Shown piece by piece: positions 32,924 through 45,797 of a stretch of DNA of 64,000 nucleotides; position 1 is the stretch's first letter; each line of letters starts with the position of its first letter. Source of the DNA: Burkholderia anthina (GTDB taxonomy: Bacteria > Pseudomonadota > Gammaproteobacteria > Burkholderiales > Burkholderiaceae); NCBI RefSeq assembly GCF_001547525.1, contig NZ_LNJP01000003.1, positions 124,001-188,000 on the forward strand, read 5' to 3'. The notes under the pieces were generated by a model. That model saw nothing but the letters and a program-made list of their open reading frames with translations, was not told the origin of the DNA and made no database searches. The position numbers and the translations under genes were made by a program.

Positions 32924-33501
32924 CACGCGCCGCCCGCTTCCAGCGTGTCGAGCAACGGCCTCGCCAGATGCAGGACCTGGTACACCGTGCCCGCGCCGCC
33001 GTCGTCCGGTTCGTGTTCCGTCACGAGCGCACGCGTCAGCCGCCAGCGCAGCGGATCGAGACTGACGGCCGCCGCGACCACACCCTGCCGAGCGGCCGCT
33101 TCGCGATTGCGTGCGATCTCCCGCGCCAATGCCGCATCGAGATCGGCGTTCGCCGGAATTTCGACGGTTTCCAGACGCGCGAAACGTGCCGTCGACGCAC
33201 TGCCCTTGCGTGCATCGAGCGCAACCTGCGTATCGATCGGCGCGCGGCCGAAGCTGTCCGTCACGACCCGATAGCGGCCGTCCGTCACGAACCGCGCGAA
33301 CGCCTGTTCGTTGCGCCACAGATAAAACGATGCGTAGCCGTTTTCCGTCGCGCCGTGGCGGCCGGCCTCGCGCAGCAGGAAGCCCTTGAACAGCAGGTCG
33401 GGCGTGTCGTCCCACAGCCGGCCGCGCTCGCGCACGCGATGGCGGATGATGTCGAGGTCGTAGTCCGCCGGCAGGCGGTGCACGTAGTACGCGGTCAGCA
33501 T
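32923..33501 (-). CDS. DUF4865 family protein
   Basis: This 192-residue protein begins MLTAYYVHRLPADYDLDIIR and contains LLFKGFLLRE and ASFYLWRNEQAFARFVTD, which are typical of DUF4865 proteins with a ferredoxin-like (dimeric alpha/beta barrel) feel. Function is unknown. AGGAG lies 6-10 bases before the ATG at 33501. It is divergent from a LysR regulator 130 bases away, the usual arrangement of a regulator and its target. Its stop overlaps the small membrane ORF. Possibly it detoxifies or senses a small molecule; I cannot say which. Confidence 0.8.
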   Translation of the reverse strand: MLTAYYVHRLPADYDLDIIRHRVRERGRLWDDTPDLLFKGFLLREAGRHGATENGYASFYLWRNEQAFARFVTDGRYRVVTDSFGRAPIDTQVALDARKGSASTARFARLETVEIPANADLDAALAREIARNREAAARQGVVAAAVSLDPLRWRLTRALVTEHEPDDGGAGTVYQVLHLARPLLDTLEAGGA

Positions 33502-33631
33502 GATCGACTCCTGGCGAAAGAAACGGACGGTATTCCGGACGACATGGCGCCAGCGTAGAAGACCTTGAATCATTTAAAAAGTGGATGGCAGAATATTTCA
33601 ATGATTCGATTCTGAAATGACCGAGGGTGCG

Positions 33632-34489
33632 ATGAAAACGCTCGACATCGAAGCCGTGCAGGCATTCGTGCTGACCGCCGACCTCAGGAGCTTCACGCGG
33701 GCCGCGCAAGCGCTGGACACGACGCAGTCCGCGGTGAGCCTGAAGATCAAGCGGCTGGAAGACGGGCTCGGCCGCCGCCTGCTGGAGCGCACGCCGCGGC
33801 AGGTTCGCCTGTCGGCCGACGGCACCGCGTTCCTGGAACCGGCGCGCGAACTGGTGGCCGCTCACCATGGTGCGATCAGCGCGTTCGGCACGAGCAAGCG
33901 ACGGCTCGTGATCGGCGTCAGCCACCATGTCGTCGGCGCCGATCTCCCGATGCTGCTGCGGCGTATGAGCGAAGCGGAGCCGGCGCTCGTGCTGGAGATT
34001 CGCGTCGCCACGTCGCGCGACGTGCTCGATGCGTTCGATCGCGGCCAGCTCGATGCGGCCGTCGCACTGCAGCACGACAGCCGGCGGCTCGACGGTGAAA
34101 CGATCCTGTCGGAGTCGTTCGGCTGGATGGCGGCGGCCGATTTCGAGTACCATCCGCCGCAACCGCTGCGGCTCGCCACGCAGGCCGAACCGTGCAGCGT
34201 GCGCCGCATGGCGGTCGGCGCACTGGACGAAGCCGGCGTCGCGTGGACGGAAGTCTTTGTCGGCGGCGGCGTGGCGACGATCGGCGCGGCGGTGTCCGCG
34301 GGCCTGGCCGTCGCGGCGCTCGGGCATCGCGTCGCGCCCGCCGGCACCGTCGACGTGGGGATGCGCTACGGGCTCCCGCCGTTGCCGACGCGCGACGTGG
34401 TGCTCTACTCGAGCCTGACCGATGCGCGCGCCCGGCAGGCACTGCGCACGCTGGGCGCCGCGCTACGGTCGTCGGTCGGTGTGCGTTGA
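33632..34489 (+). CDS. LysR family transcriptional regulator
   Basis: This 285-residue LysR regulator has the N-terminal winged helix (LDIEAVQAFVLTADLRSFTR, ALDTTQSAVSLKIKRLE) and a C-terminal effector-binding domain from about residue 90. I chose ATG 33632, with GAGGG about 6 bases upstream; ATG 33617 would add five residues. It is divergent from the DUF4865 gene, which it probably controls from the shared 130-base region. The ligand is unknown. Confidence 0.88.
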   Translation: MKTLDIEAVQAFVLTADLRSFTRAAQALDTTQSAVSLKIKRLEDGLGRRLLERTPRQVRLSADGTAFLEPARELVAAHHGAISAFGTSKRRLVIGVSHHVVGADLPMLLRRMSEAEPALVLEIRVATSRDVLDAFDRGQLDAAVALQHDSRRLDGETILSESFGWMAAADFEYHPPQPLRLATQAEPCSVRRMAVGALDEAGVAWTEVFVGGGVATIGAAVSAGLAVAALGHRVAPAGTVDVGMRYGLPPLPTRDVVLYSSLTDARARQALRTLGAALRSSVGVR

Positions 34490-34652
34490 TGCCGTGCGCG
34501 GCGGCATCGAAATGCTTCGACACGCGCCACGGTAAAATTCCGTCTTTGCCCCGCGCTCATGCAGACGATATCCATTCGTCCACGGGCTCCCGTCAAACGC
34601 ATCGACCAGCCATCATCGCCTTGATTTCCCTACACTTTCCGCGTCGCGACGC

Positions 34653-35240
34653 ATGAGTTACTCGCTCGCCACCTCTTACGTCCGCGAACTCGAGATCCGC
34701 AAGAGCCGTTTCATCGCGTACGCGGTTCCCGTCGACGACCGCGATGCCGCGATGCAGGTACTGCAACGCCTGCGCGACGAACATCCGGCGGCCACCCACG
34801 TGTGCTGGGCGCTGCTGGCCGGCGGCCAGTCGGGCATGTCGGACGACGGCGAGCCGTCCGGCACGGCGGGCCGGCCGATCCTCGAAGTGCTGCGCCATCA
34901 CGATCTCGACGGCGTGCTCGGCGCGGTCGTGCGTTACTACGGCGGCGTGAAACTCGGCGCGGGCGGGCTGGTGCGTGCGTACACCGATGCGATCGCATCG
35001 GCGCTGCTCGATGCCGAACGCGTCGAGCGTATTCGCCACACGCGGCTCGCGATCGAGATCGGCTACCCGGAAGAGGCGCGCGTGCGCCGCTGGATCGAAC
35101 AGGCCGGCTACGATCTGGTGGACAGCGCTTACGGGATGACGGTGAAGCTCGTGATCAAGCTGCCGGAAACGGCCGAGGCGGCAGCAAAATCCGAACTGTT
35201 CGACCTGACGCAAGGACGCTCGGGCTTCCCCGCACTGTAA
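34653..35240 (+). CDS. yigZ: IMPACT/YigZ family protein
   Basis: This 195-residue protein matches the UPF0029/YigZ family. It has the N-terminal KSRFIAYAVPVDD block, the signature SDDGEPSGTAGRPIL (about residues 63-77) and GAVVRYYGGVKLGAGGLVRAY, plus the C-terminal DUF1949-type domain. The family is linked to translation control in eukaryotes (IMPACT); the bacterial role is not settled. It appears monocistronic. Full length. Confidence 0.92.
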   Translation: MSYSLATSYVRELEIRKSRFIAYAVPVDDRDAAMQVLQRLRDEHPAATHVCWALLAGGQSGMSDDGEPSGTAGRPILEVLRHHDLDGVLGAVVRYYGGVKLGAGGLVRAYTDAIASALLDAERVERIRHTRLAIEIGYPEEARVRRWIEQAGYDLVDSAYGMTVKLVIKLPETAEAAAKSELFDLTQGRSGFPAL

Positions 35241-35414
35241 GGCGGACAGATTCCCGTGAAAAATCGGATGCGTCCGATAGAAAACCCGCGCGCTGAAACT
35301 TAATCTTCCGGTGTGCCCGCCATGCGTTCTGCAAACGTCTGGTCGGGCATGCAGACATGCGGCACATCGCACCTCTGCCAATCATCAGAATTCAGCTACG
35401 GGGATATCGAACGC

Positions 35415-35702
35415 ATGCAACTGCAAAAACTGCAGGCTCAGCTCGCGGAACTGGATCGACGCATCCGGGCCGCGCGCCGCCGCGAACGCCACGCGGCACT
35501 GATGCAGGTACGCCAGATCGTGACGGATCATGCGCTGACCGCGCGGGAGGTGTTCGGGCAGGGTTACAGCGGTCGCGCGAAGCTGTTCACCATCGGCGCG
35601 AAATATCGCGATCCGGCGACGGGCGCCACCTGGAGCGGACGCGGTCGCACGCCCGCCTGGATCGCCGGCCGCGACCGCGCCGCGTTCCTGATCCGGGAGT
35701 AA
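35415..35702 (+). CDS. H-NS-like nucleoid-associated protein
   Basis: This 95-residue basic protein has an N-terminal coiled oligomerisation helix (LQKLQAQLAELDRRIRAARR) and the C-terminal H-NS DNA-binding block KYRDPATGATWSGRGRTPAW. Such short H-NS-like proteins, several per Burkholderia genome, bind A+T-rich DNA and silence horizontally acquired or surface-polysaccharide genes. ATG 35415 is chosen as the start of the coiled coil, with a GGGGA ribosome site about 10 bases upstream; an in-frame ATG at 35313 has no support. It could act on the A+T-rich region near berA, but that is guesswork. Confidence 0.88.
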   Translation: MQLQKLQAQLAELDRRIRAARRRERHAALMQVRQIVTDHALTAREVFGQGYSGRAKLFTIGAKYRDPATGATWSGRGRTPAWIAGRDRAAFLIRE

Positions 35703-35728
35703 CGCGCGCCGCGCGGCACGGCGCGCGT
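35702..35728. terminator. Hairpin between convergent hns-like and ppk2 genes
   Basis: ACGCGCGCCG (35702-35711) pairs perfectly with CGGCGCGCGT (35719-35728) over a 7-base loop. The left arm begins at the last base of the H-NS stop codon, and the hairpin lies 30 bases from the convergent ppk2 stop. No T-run. Confidence 0.45.
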
Positions 35729-35757
35729 CCGTGGCCGATCCAGCCGCCCCGAACCGC

Positions 35758-36708
35758 TCAATAAACGTCCGGCACGATCATGTGGTTCGGCACCGGCCGG
35801 CGGATGTAATCCTCGTGATGCTCGCGCTGCGGCAGATCGATCGTCGGGCGCGGCACCTCGTGATACGGCACCTGGCCGAGCAGATGGTGAATGCAGTTCA
35901 GCCGCGCGCGCTTCTTGTCGACGGCCTGCACGACCCACCACGGCGCCTCCGGAATATGCGTGCGCTGCAGCATCTCTTCCTTCGCGGCCGTATAAGCCTC
36001 CCAGCGGCGGCGGCTTTCGAGATCCATCGGGCTCAGCTTCCACTGCTTCAGCGGATCCTCGATCCGGCTCTGGAAGCGCATCTCCTGTTCGCGATCGGTG
36101 ATCGAGAACCAGTACTTGACGATCTGGATCCCGCTGCGCACGAGCATCTTCTCGAACTCCGGCACCGACCGGAAAAATTCCTCGTACTCGTCGTCGGTGC
36201 AGAAATTCATCACGCGCTCGACGCCCGCGCGGTTGTACCAGCTGCGGTCGAACAGCACGATCTCGCCGCCTGCCGGCAGATGCGCGACATAGCGCTGGAA
36301 GTACCATTGCGTGCGCTCGCGGTTGTTCGGCGCGGGCAGCGCGGCGACGCGGCACACGCGCGGGTTCAGGCGCTGCGTGATGCGCTTGATCGCACCGCCC
36401 TTGCCGGCCGCGTCACGCCCCTCGAAAATCACGACGAGCCGGTGCCCGGTTTCCACGACCCAGTCCTGCAGTTTCACGAGCTCGCCTTGCAAGCGGAACA
36501 GCTCGCGGAAATATTCCTTGCGCGCTTCGCGACGCTCGGGCGAGAACAACAGGTCTTCACCGTTGTCGAAGCGGCGGTCGTCGAGCTCCATCTCGAGCTC
36601 TTCGTCGTACGCGTCGACGAGATCCTCTTCGAAACGGCGCCGGCGCGCTTCCATCGAGTTCGTATCGGCGCGATTGTCCTCGGTCTCGCGGGTATCCTTG
36701 TCGCCCAT
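35758..36708 (-). CDS. ppk2: Polyphosphate kinase 2 (PPK2 class I-like)
   Basis: This 316-residue kinase has Walker A GRDAAGKGG (97-105), Walker B-like EIVLFDRSWYNRAGVERVMNF and lid-region TDREQEMRFQSR blocks, all typical of PPK2. The family uses polyphosphate to phosphorylate nucleoside diphosphates (usually GDP or ADP), or runs in reverse. The ATG at 36708 has AAGGAGG just upstream; ATG 36738 is less likely. The acidic N-terminal 60 residues are variable in the family. Confidence 0.93.
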   Translation of the reverse strand: MGDKDTRETEDNRADTNSMEARRRRFEEDLVDAYDEELEMELDDRRFDNGEDLLFSPERREARKEYFRELFRLQGELVKLQDWVVETGHRLVVIFEGRDAAGKGGAIKRITQRLNPRVCRVAALPAPNNRERTQWYFQRYVAHLPAGGEIVLFDRSWYNRAGVERVMNFCTDDEYEEFFRSVPEFEKMLVRSGIQIVKYWFSITDREQEMRFQSRIEDPLKQWKLSPMDLESRRRWEAYTAAKEEMLQRTHIPEAPWWVVQAVDKKRARLNCIHHLLGQVPYHEVPRPTIDLPQREHHEDYIRRPVPNHMIVPDVY

Positions 36709-36823
36709 GGGGCCTCCTTCCATCGTTGACGCAGCCAAACTCGGCCATTATCCCAGCGTCGCGCGTCAAATTCATGAAAATGGGGGCAACCGCGGATCGC
36801 GGGCTTCATCCGAACGACCAGCT

Positions 36824-36860
36824 AAAAAAATCGGCAGCCGGGTCGAAACACCGGCTGCCG
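36824..36860 (-). terminator. Rho-independent terminator of ggt
   Basis: Read on the minus strand, CGGCAGCCGG-type arms (36851-36860 and 36832-36841) form a 9-10 bp GC stem with a 9-base loop, followed by a run of seven T residues (36824-36830 on the plus strand are A). It lies 59 bases after the ggt stop. It is a textbook terminator. Confidence 0.85.
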
Positions 36861-36918
36861 GACAGCGTACGCGGCTGCTTTCGCCGACGCGCACGCATCG
36901 CTTCACGTCAACGTCACC

Positions 36919-38640
<1,722 letters not shown>

Positions 38641-39038
38641 TGCATGTCCCCCATGTGGATCTCCTTCAGGCAGGAAAAGCACCTGATCCGTGGATGGCCG
38701 CCAGCGCGCCGACGGCCATATGCCGGCTTCGTAGTATAGGGGGACAAAAAGGGTCGAACACGTGAGGTGCGACGAAAGCGTGCCGATTGCGTGCGCGCGG
38801 TCACGTTGCGGCGCCGCGACGCGCCCGCGAATCGTTCGGCATCGTCGGCGACGCGCGCCGGCGCGCAGTCCACAAAACCGAAAGTTGCGAACCATACGGC
38901 CAGCCCCGCAGCGGGTGCGAAAAAATCTGCGAACCAGCGGCCCGCTGCACAGTTCGATCTGCGAAGATAGCGCCCCGCGTGCGCGCCGCATCATCGTTTC
39001 GTGCACGCGCCGCTTCACGTTTCTTCGTCTCGCTCCCT
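38641..39038. other. Divergent intergenic region, ggt and membrane-protein gene
   Basis: 398 bases with no convincing gene. It must hold promoters for both directions. I see no strong dyad or known operator here. Confidence 0.4.
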
Positions 39039-39563
39039 ATGGCATCACACAATGCGCATCACGCATCCGGCTTCGCAGCCGGCGTCGCCGCCGCCATCCT
39101 CGTCGCGCAAACCGGCGCGACCGGCCCGTGGCACTCGGGCATGCTTGCCGCGTTCGCCGCGGGCGTCGCGGGCGGCACCGCGCCCGACTGGCTCGAAATC
39201 GCATGGTGGACCCGCAAGCGCCGGCTGTGGATCACGCATCGCACCATCACGCACTGGGGCATCGGCTGGATCGCGCTGCTCGCGCTCGGGTGGCACGGGC
39301 TCGTCCATCATCCGCATCCGATGTGGGCCGCGCCGCTGTTCGGCTTCGCCTGCGGTGGCGTGATGCATCTGCTCGCCGACTGGCCCAATCCGCTCGGCGT
39401 ACCGTGGATCTGGCGGCGCCATTCGCTGAACCTGTGGAACAGCGGACATTGCGACCTGATCGTCGTGGCCGCCGCATGGGGCGGCACGCTGTGGCTCGCT
39501 CAGTCGCTGTGGTCGCGTGCGCCGGTGGTCCAACACTGGCTCGGCTGGATGCATCGCGTCTAG
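39039..39563 (+). CDS. YdjM-like membrane-bound metal-dependent hydrolase family protein
   Basis: This 174-residue membrane protein has 3-4 hydrophobic segments and the family pattern of conserved histidines and acidic residues: GGTAPDWLE, THRTITHWGIGW and GGVMHLLADWPNP. This is the LexA-binding/inner-membrane YdjM-type (DUF457) family of putative metal-dependent hydrolases acting at the membrane on an unknown substrate, likely a lipid. ATG 39039 is chosen; longer upstream frames are Arg-rich and unlikely. It appears monocistronic. Confidence 0.8.
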   Translation: MASHNAHHASGFAAGVAAAILVAQTGATGPWHSGMLAAFAAGVAGGTAPDWLEIAWWTRKRRLWITHRTITHWGIGWIALLALGWHGLVHHPHPMWAAPLFGFACGGVMHLLADWPNPLGVPWIWRRHSLNLWNSGHCDLIVVAAAWGGTLWLAQSLWSRAPVVQHWLGWMHRV

Positions 39564-39831
39564 GGACGGTTCGCGCTGGTAACGCACGTTCCGTGTTTCG
39601 GAAAATTCAGCCGTGGGGCTCGCCCCCAAGTTGCAATTCGACACAATTCAGCGCGCGCTCGGCGTGCCGACGGGCACGCAACTTTCCGTCCATTGAAAGC
39701 ACGGTGCAGGCCCCCATCTGCATTGGAATCGTCGGCACGCATGCCCGGCGCGCACGCGCGGCGTCTGGCACACTGACGATTCGATTCGCGTGCGATGTGT
39801 CCGCACGCTCGCACCCTATTTCAACGCTCCG

Positions 39832-42800
39832 ATGGACGTCACAGCTCCCCACCCCGCCGCCCGTGCGCTCGACGTGTTCCACCCGGCCGTCGCCGCGTGG
39901 TTCACGCGCACGTTCGCCGCGCCGACCGGCGCGCAGGCGCTCGCGTGGCCGCACATCAAGGCCGGCCGCTCGACGCTCGTCGCCGCGCCGACCGGCTCGG
40001 GCAAGACGCTCACCGCGTTCCTGTGCGCGCTCGACGAGCTGGTGCGCGATGCGCTCGCGCACGACGGCACGCTGCCCGACGCGACGCTGGTCGTCTACGT
40101 ATCGCCGCTGAAGGCGCTGTCGAACGACATCCACGTGAACCTCGACGCACCGCTCGCCGGCATCGCGGAATCGCTCGCGCAGCTCGGCCTGCCGGTGCCG
40201 GCGATCCGCACCGCGGTACGCACCGGCGACACGACGCAGGCCGAGCGCGCCGCGCTGCGCAAGCGCGCGCCGCACATCCTCGTCACGACACCCGAATCGC
40301 TGTACGTGCTGCTGTCGTCCACGTCGGGGCGGCAAATGCTGTCGAACGTGCGCTCGATCATCGTCGACGAAATCCATGCGCTTGCGTCGTCCAAGCGCGG
40401 CAGCCATCTCGCGCTGTCGCTCGAGCGCCTCGACGCGCTGGTCGGCCACGCGCTGCCGCGCATCGGGCTGTCGGCCACGCAAAAGCCGATCGACGCGGTC
40501 GCGCGCTTTCTCGTCGGCGGGCCGGCCGACGCGCCGCGCGACTGCGCGATCGTCGACACCGGCCACACGCGCGAGCGCGATCTCGCGCTCGAACTGCCGA
40601 ACGTGCCGCTCGAACCGGTGATGGCGACCGACGTATGGGAACAGGTGTACGACCGCATCGCCGGGCTCGCGGCCGCGCATCGCACGACGCTGGTGTTCGT
40701 CAACACGCGCCGCACGGCCGAGCGCATGGCGCGCCATCTCGCCGACCGGCTCGGCAAGGACGCGATCGCCGCGCATCACGGCAGTCTCGCGAAGGAGCAC
40801 CGCTTCGACGCCGAGCAGCGCCTGAAGCGCGGCGAACTGAAGCTGCTCGTCGCGACCGCGTCGCTCGAACTCGGCATCGACATCGGCGACGTCGATCTCG
40901 TCTGCCAGGTCGGCTCGCCGCGCGGCATCGCGCCGTTCCTGCAGCGCGTCGGCCGCTCGGGGCACCATGTCGGCGGCGTGCCGAAGGGGCGGCTCTTTCC
41001 GCTGTCGCGCGACGAACTGGTCGAATGCGCGGCGCTGCTCGACTGCGTGCAACGCGGCGAACTCGATGCGCTGCGGATTCCGGAAGCGCCGCTCGACGTG
41101 CTCGCGCAGCAGATCGTCGCCGAAGTCGCGTGCACGGAGTGGCAGGAGGACGCGCTGTACGCGAGCTTCACGCGCGCCGCGCCGTATGCGCGGCTGACGC
41201 GCGAACGCTTCGACGAAGTGATGAAGATGCTCGCCGAGGGATTCACGAGCCGTCGCGGCGTGCGCGGCGCGTACCTGCACCGCGACGTGGTCGGCGGTAC
41301 GGTGCGCGGCCGCCGCAACGCGATGATGACCGCGACCACCTCCGGCGGCACGATCCCCGACATGGCCGACTACGCGGTGCTGCTCGAACCGCAGGGCATC
41401 CAGGTCGGCACCGTCAACGAGGATTTCGCGGTCGAGAGCCTGGCCGGCGACGTGTTCCAGCTCGGCAATCAGTCGTACCGGATCATTCGCGTGGAAACGG
41501 GCCGCGTGCGCGTGGAGGACGCGCACGGGCAATCGCCGGGCATTCCGTTCTGGCTCGGCGAAGGACTCGGGCGCAGCGACGAGTTGTCGGCGGCGGTCGG
41601 CCGGCTGCGCGCGCGGCTCGACGCGCTGTTCGCCGAAGGCGACCGGCAGGCCGGCGCCGCCGGGCGCAAGCGCGCGGGCGGCAACGCCACAAGCAATGCG
41701 AAAGCGGAAGCCGACGCACAAGCCTCAACCGCCACCGCGCTCGCCCCCAGCGACAGCCGCCTCGCGCCCGCATTGCGCTGGCTCGTCGACGATCTCCGGC
41801 TGTCGCCCGACGCCGCGCGCCAGATCGCCGACTACCTCGCCCGCACCCGCGCCGCGCTCGGCGCATTGCCGACGCAGGACACGCTCGTGATGGAGCGCTT
41901 CTTCGACGAATCGGGCGGCACGCAGCTCGTGATCCATTCGCCGTTCGGCAGCCGGATCAACCGCGCCTGGGGGCTCGCGCTGCGCAAGCGCTTCTGCCGC
42001 AGCTTCAACTTCGAACTGCAGGCCGCCGCGACGGACGACGCGATCATCCTGTCGCTGTCGCTCGCGCACAGCTTCGCGCTCGACGAAGTGTGGCGCTACC
42101 TGCGTTCGGCCAGCGCCGAACACGTGCTGATCCAGGCGCTGCTCGATGCGCCGATGTTCGGCGTGCGCTGGCGCTGGAACGCGACCACCGCGCTCGCGCT
42201 GCCGCGCTTCACCGGCGGCCGGCGCACCGCGCCGCAACTGCAGCGGATGAAGAGCGACGACCTGCTCGCGACGGTGTTCCCCGATCAGGTCGCGTGCCTC
42301 GAGAACATCGTCGGCGAACGCGAGATTCCGCATCACCCGCTCGTTGACCAGACGCTCGACGATTGCCTGCACGACGCGATGGACACCGACGGCTGGCTCG
42401 CGCTGCTGCGCCGGATCGAAAGCGGCGCGATCGAACTCGTCGCGCGCGACTTGCCCGCGCCGTCGCCGCTCGCGGCCGAGATCCTGAACGCGAAGCCCTA
42501 CGCGTTCCTCGACGATGCGCCGCTCGAGGAACGCCGCACGCAGGCCGTGCAGTCGCGCCGCTGGAGCGATCCCGAATCGGCCGACGATCTCGGCGCGCTC
42601 GACGCCGACGCGATCGACGCGGTGCGCGACGAAGCGTGGCCGCTCGTGCGCGACGCCGACGAAATGCACGATGCACTGCTCACCCTCGCGTGCGTGGCCG
42701 ACGGCGAGGCGCACGCGCACGCGGGCTGGCCCGAGCGACTCGCGGAACTCGCGGAACGCCGCCGCGCGACGAAACTCGCGACGCCGGGCGGTGCCGCGCT

Positions 42801-44295
42801 GTGGGTGCCGGTCGAGCGGCTCGTCTGCCTGCGCGCGCTGCATCCCGACGCCCGCGCGACACCCACGCTCAAAGTGCCGGCCGCGTGCGCGCAGCCGTGG
42901 GAAGCCGATGCGGCGCTCGTCGACGTGATTCGCGCGCGGCTCACCGGCTTCGGGCCGCTGACGCTCGATGCGATCGCCGCGCCGCTCGGCCTGCCGCCCG
43001 CGTCGATCGCGACGGCGCTCGCGGTGCTGGAGCGCGAAGGCTACGTGATGCGCGGCCGCTTCACGCCGGGCGCGACGACCGACGAATGGTGCGAGCGCCA
43101 CCTGCTCGCGCGCATTCATCGCTATACGGTGAAGCGGCTGCGCCGCGAGATCGAGCCGGTCGAACGCGCCGATTTCATGCGTTTCCTGTTCCACTGGCAA
43201 CATCTGGCACCCGACACGCGCGGCGCCGGCCGCGACGCGCTGGCGGCCGTGGTCGAACAGCTCGAAGGCTACGAGGCGGCGGCGAGCGCGTGGGAAGACG
43301 CGCTGCTGCCCGCGCGGCTCACCGACTACACGGCGGGCGGCCTCGACGAACTGTGCCGCTCGGGCAAGCTGGTGTGGACGCGCATCGGCGCGCCGGCGCG
43401 CGCGGCCGGCACGCCCGTGAAGACGACGCCGATCGTGCTGCTGCCGCGCCGCCATCTCTCTGCATGGCAGGCGCTGCGCGATCCCGATGCGCAACCGACG
43501 CTGTCCGCACGCGCCACGCAAGTGCGCGATGCGCTCGCCGCGCATGGCGCGATGTTCTTCGACGCGCTGCTCGACGACTTGCACATGCTGCCCGTCGAAC
43601 TCGAACAGGCGCTCGGCGAACTCGTGTCGGCCGGCCTCGTGAATGCGGACAGCTACGCGGGCCTGCGCGCGCTGCTGAAGCCGGCCGTCAAGCGCAGCGC
43701 GACTTATGCGCCGCGCACGCGGCGCGGCGGCGCACTGATCGGCGGGATGGACGACGCGGGCCGCTGGGCGCTCGTGCAGCGTCATCCGCGGCCCGACGGC
43801 GAGGCGCCCGCGGCGAAACGCGGCCTCGCCACGACCGATCCCGACGCGTTCGAACATATCGTATGGACGCTGCTGCGCCGCTACGGCGTCGTGTTCTGGC
43901 GATTGCTCGAACGCGAAGCCGACTGGCTGCCGAGCTGGCGCGAACTCGTGCGCGTGCTGCAGCGCCTCGAAGCACGCGGCGAGATTCGCGGCGGACGCTT
44001 CGTCGCCGGGCTCGCGGGCGAGCAATTCGCGCTACCCGAGGCCATCCCGATCCTGCGCGAACTGCGGCGGCAACCGGGCGACGGACAGTACATCTGCGTG
44101 ACGGGCGCCGATCCGCTGAATCTCGCCGGCACGCTGTTGCCCGGCGACAAGGTACCGGCGCTGGCCGGCAATCGCGTGCTGTTCCGCGACGGCGTGCCCG
44201 TCGCATCGCTGGTATCGGGTACGTTCCACTACGCGCCCGACCTGTCGCCCGCCGCGCGCGAGGAGGCACGCTTGCGGCTCGCGCGTTCCTGCTGA
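39832..44295 (+). CDS. lhr: Large DEAD/DEAH helicase Lhr
   Basis: This 1487-residue superfamily 2 helicase has Walker A APTGSGKT (52-59), motif II DEIH (179-182), SAT motif (LSATQKP) and motif [11 protein letters not shown]. The Lhr core is followed by a winged-helix/beta-barrel module, and a long C-terminal extension typical of proteobacterial Lhr (about 1,500 residues). An Ala/Lys/Thr-rich linker at about 606-642 joins the parts. Lhr unwinds RNA:DNA hybrids and replication or repair intermediates. It appears to be a single-gene unit. No frameshift seen over its full length. Confidence 0.93.
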   Translation: MDVTAPHPAARALDVFHPAVAAWFTRTFAAPTGAQALAWPHIKAGRSTLVAAPTGSGKTLTAFLCALDELVRDALAHDGTLPDATLVVYVSPLKALSNDIHVNLDAPLAGIAESLAQLGLPVPAIRTAVRTGDTTQAERAALRKRAPHILVTTPESLYVLLSSTSGRQMLSNVRSIIVDEIHALASSKRGSHLALSLERLDALVGHALPRIGLSATQKPIDAVARFLVGGPADAPRDCAIVDTGHTRERDLALELPNVPLEPVMATDVWEQVYDRIAGLAAAHRTTLVFVNTRRTAERMARHLADRLGKDAIAAHHGSLAKEHRFDAEQRLKRGELKLLVATASLELGIDIGDVDLVCQVGSPRGIAPFLQRVGRSGHHVGGVPKGRLFPLSRDELVECAALLDCVQRGELDALRIPEAPLDVLAQQIVAEVACTEWQEDALYASFTRAAPYARLTRERFDEVMKMLAEGFTSRRGVRGAYLHRDVVGGTVRGRRNAMMTATTSGGTIPDMADYAVLLEPQGIQVGTVNEDFAVESLAGDVFQLGNQSYRIIRVETGRVRVEDAHGQSPGIPFWLGEGLGRSDELSAAVGRLRARLDALFAEGDRQAGAAGRKRAGGNATSNAKAEADAQASTATALAPSDSRLAPALRWLVDDLRLSPDAARQIADYLARTRAALGALPTQDTLVMERFFDESGGTQLVIHSPFGSRINRAWGLALRKRFCRSFNFELQAAATDDAIILSLSLAHSFALDEVWRYLRSASAEHVLIQALLDAPMFGVRWRWNATTALALPRFTGGRRTAPQLQRMKSDDLLATVFPDQVACLENIVGEREIPHHPLVDQTLDDCLHDAMDTDGWLALLRRIESGAIELVARDLPAPSPLAAEILNAKPYAFLDDAPLEERRTQAVQSRRWSDPESADDLGALDADAIDAVRDEAWPLVRDADEMHDALLTLACVADGEAHAHAGWPERLAELAERRRATKLATPGGAALWVPVERLVCLRALHPDARATPTLKVPAACAQPWEADAALVDVIRARLTGFGPLTLDAIAAPLGLPPASIATALAVLEREGYVMRGRFTPGATTDEWCERHLLARIHRYTVKRLRREIEPVERADFMRFLFHWQHLAPDTRGAGRDALAAVVEQLEGYEAAASAWEDALLPARLTDYTAGGLDELCRSGKLVWTRIGAPARAAGTPVKTTPIVLLPRRHLSAWQALRDPDAQPTLSARATQVRDALAAHGAMFFDALLDDLHMLPVELEQALGELVSAGLVNADSYAGLRALLKPAVKRSATYAPRTRRGGALIGGMDDAGRWALVQRHPRPDGEAPAAKRGLATTDPDAFEHIVWTLLRRYGVVFWRLLEREADWLPSWRELVRVLQRLEARGEIRGGRFVAGLAGEQFALPEAIPILRELRRQPGDGQYICVTGADPLNLAGTLLPGDKVPALAGNRVLFRDGVPVASLVSGTFHYAPDLSPAAREEARLRLARSC

Positions 44296-44435
44296 CATCG
44301 GCTGACACGCACGCGGCACACGACTACTGATCGCCGCGCCGCGCGGACACCATCGTTCGGGTAGCATCGAACGATCGACCGCGCGAACTTCCGCGCGTCG
44401 CCCACACAAAACAAGACTTCCGGAGACTGCCGCTC

Positions 44436-45710
44436 ATGCGTTCGCATGCCGATTCGCCCGCTGCCCGTCACGCGGGTTCGCTGACCATTTTCCAGGGCGC
44501 CGCGCTCTATATCGGCGCGGTGCTCGGCACCGGCGTGATCGCGCTCCCCGCGCTCGCCGCCGACGTCGCGGGGCCGGCCTCGCTGCTCGCGTGGGCCGCG
44601 CTCGTCGTGCTGTCCGGGCCGCTCGCGGCCACCTTCGCCGCACTCGGCGCCCGCTATCCCGATGCGGGCGGCGTGTCGACCTACGCGCGGCGCGCATTCG
44701 GCCCCAAGGCCGCGGCCGTCGTCGGCTGGTGCTTCTACTTCGCGGTGCCGGCCGGCGCGCCGGCCGCGGCAATGTTCGGCGGTGCCTACGTCGCCGCTGT
44801 CACGGGCGGCGGACACACGACGATCATCGTCACGGCCGCCGCACTGATCGCCGTCGTATCGGCCGCGAACGCATTCGGCGTTACCGTGTCGGGCCGCATG
44901 CAACTCGTGTTGTCGGCGCTGCTCGTCGCGCTGCTGCTCGCCGCAGTGCTCGCATCCGCGCCACATGCGCGCACCGCGAACCTGCATCCATTCGCCCCGC
45001 ACGGCTGGCTCGCGGTCGGCCAGGCCGCCGCGCTGCTCGTATGGAGCTTCGCCGGCTGGGAAGCGATCACGCATCTCGCGGCCGAATTCCGCCGGCCCGC
45101 GCACGACATGCCGCGTTCGGCCGGCATCGCAGTCGTGGTCGTCGGGTTCCTGTATCTGTCGGTCGCCGCCGCGAGCGTGACGGTGCTCGGGCCTTCCGCG
45201 GGCGCATCGGGCGCGCCGCTCGCCGAACTGATCGCGGGCGGCATCGGCGGCCATACGCAGGTGCTCGCGGCGGCCGCCGCGCTGCTGCTCACGCTGGGCA
45301 CGATGAACGCGTATTTTGCCGGCGCGGCGAAGCTCGGCGCGGCGCTCGGACGCGACGGCGCGCTGCCTGCGTGGCTCGCACAGGGCAGCCAGGTCGGCGG
45401 CGTGCCGCGCCGCAGCCTCGGCGTGATTGCCGTGCTCGCGGCCATCGCGCTGGCCGCCACGACGCTGTCGGACGTCGGGCCGAAGCCGCTCGTGCTCGTG
45501 ACATCCGGATGTTTCGTGATGGTGTACGGGCTCGGCGCGGCGGCCGCGCTGAAGCTGCTGCCGCGTGGCGGCATCGCGTATCGCTGCGCGTGGATTTCGC
45601 TGATTGCGGTGGCCGGGTTGTTCGTGACGACCGGATGGTATTTCCTGTGCCCGCTGCTGCTCGCGGGCGGCGCGTTGCTGTATCTGCAGATCACCCGAGC
45701 GCGTCGATGA
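44436..45710 (+). CDS. APC superfamily amino acid permease (YjeH-like)
   Basis: This 424-residue permease has about 12 hydrophobic segments. The first helix carries the APC signature IGAVLGTGVIALPALAA (about residues 27-43). SFAGWEAITHLAAEFRRP (helix 6 region) is typical of YjeH/APC exporters. Substrate is likely a neutral or branched amino acid; direction (import or export) cannot be read from sequence. The gene starts 140 bases after lhr in the same direction. Confidence 0.87.
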   Translation: MRSHADSPAARHAGSLTIFQGAALYIGAVLGTGVIALPALAADVAGPASLLAWAALVVLSGPLAATFAALGARYPDAGGVSTYARRAFGPKAAAVVGWCFYFAVPAGAPAAAMFGGAYVAAVTGGGHTTIIVTAAALIAVVSAANAFGVTVSGRMQLVLSALLVALLLAAVLASAPHARTANLHPFAPHGWLAVGQAAALLVWSFAGWEAITHLAAEFRRPAHDMPRSAGIAVVVVGFLYLSVAAASVTVLGPSAGASGAPLAELIAGGIGGHTQVLAAAAALLLTLGTMNAYFAGAAKLGAALGRDGALPAWLAQGSQVGGVPRRSLGVIAVLAAIALAATTLSDVGPKPLVLVTSGCFVMVYGLGAAAALKLLPRGGIAYRCAWISLIAVAGLFVTTGWYFLCPLLLAGGALLYLQITRARR

Positions 45711-45797
45711 CCCGGCATGCGCACGCGGGCCGGCGCTCGACAACTCGCCGCGTGAACGATCGCGTCGATCCGGCCGCGCGCCGTTCGTTCGCGCCGC

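Noticed and set aside
32801-34327. 508-codon minus frame through the LysR gene
   Set aside because: Its upper part is antisense to a clear LysR protein; only the last 40 codons are kept as a separate small ORF.
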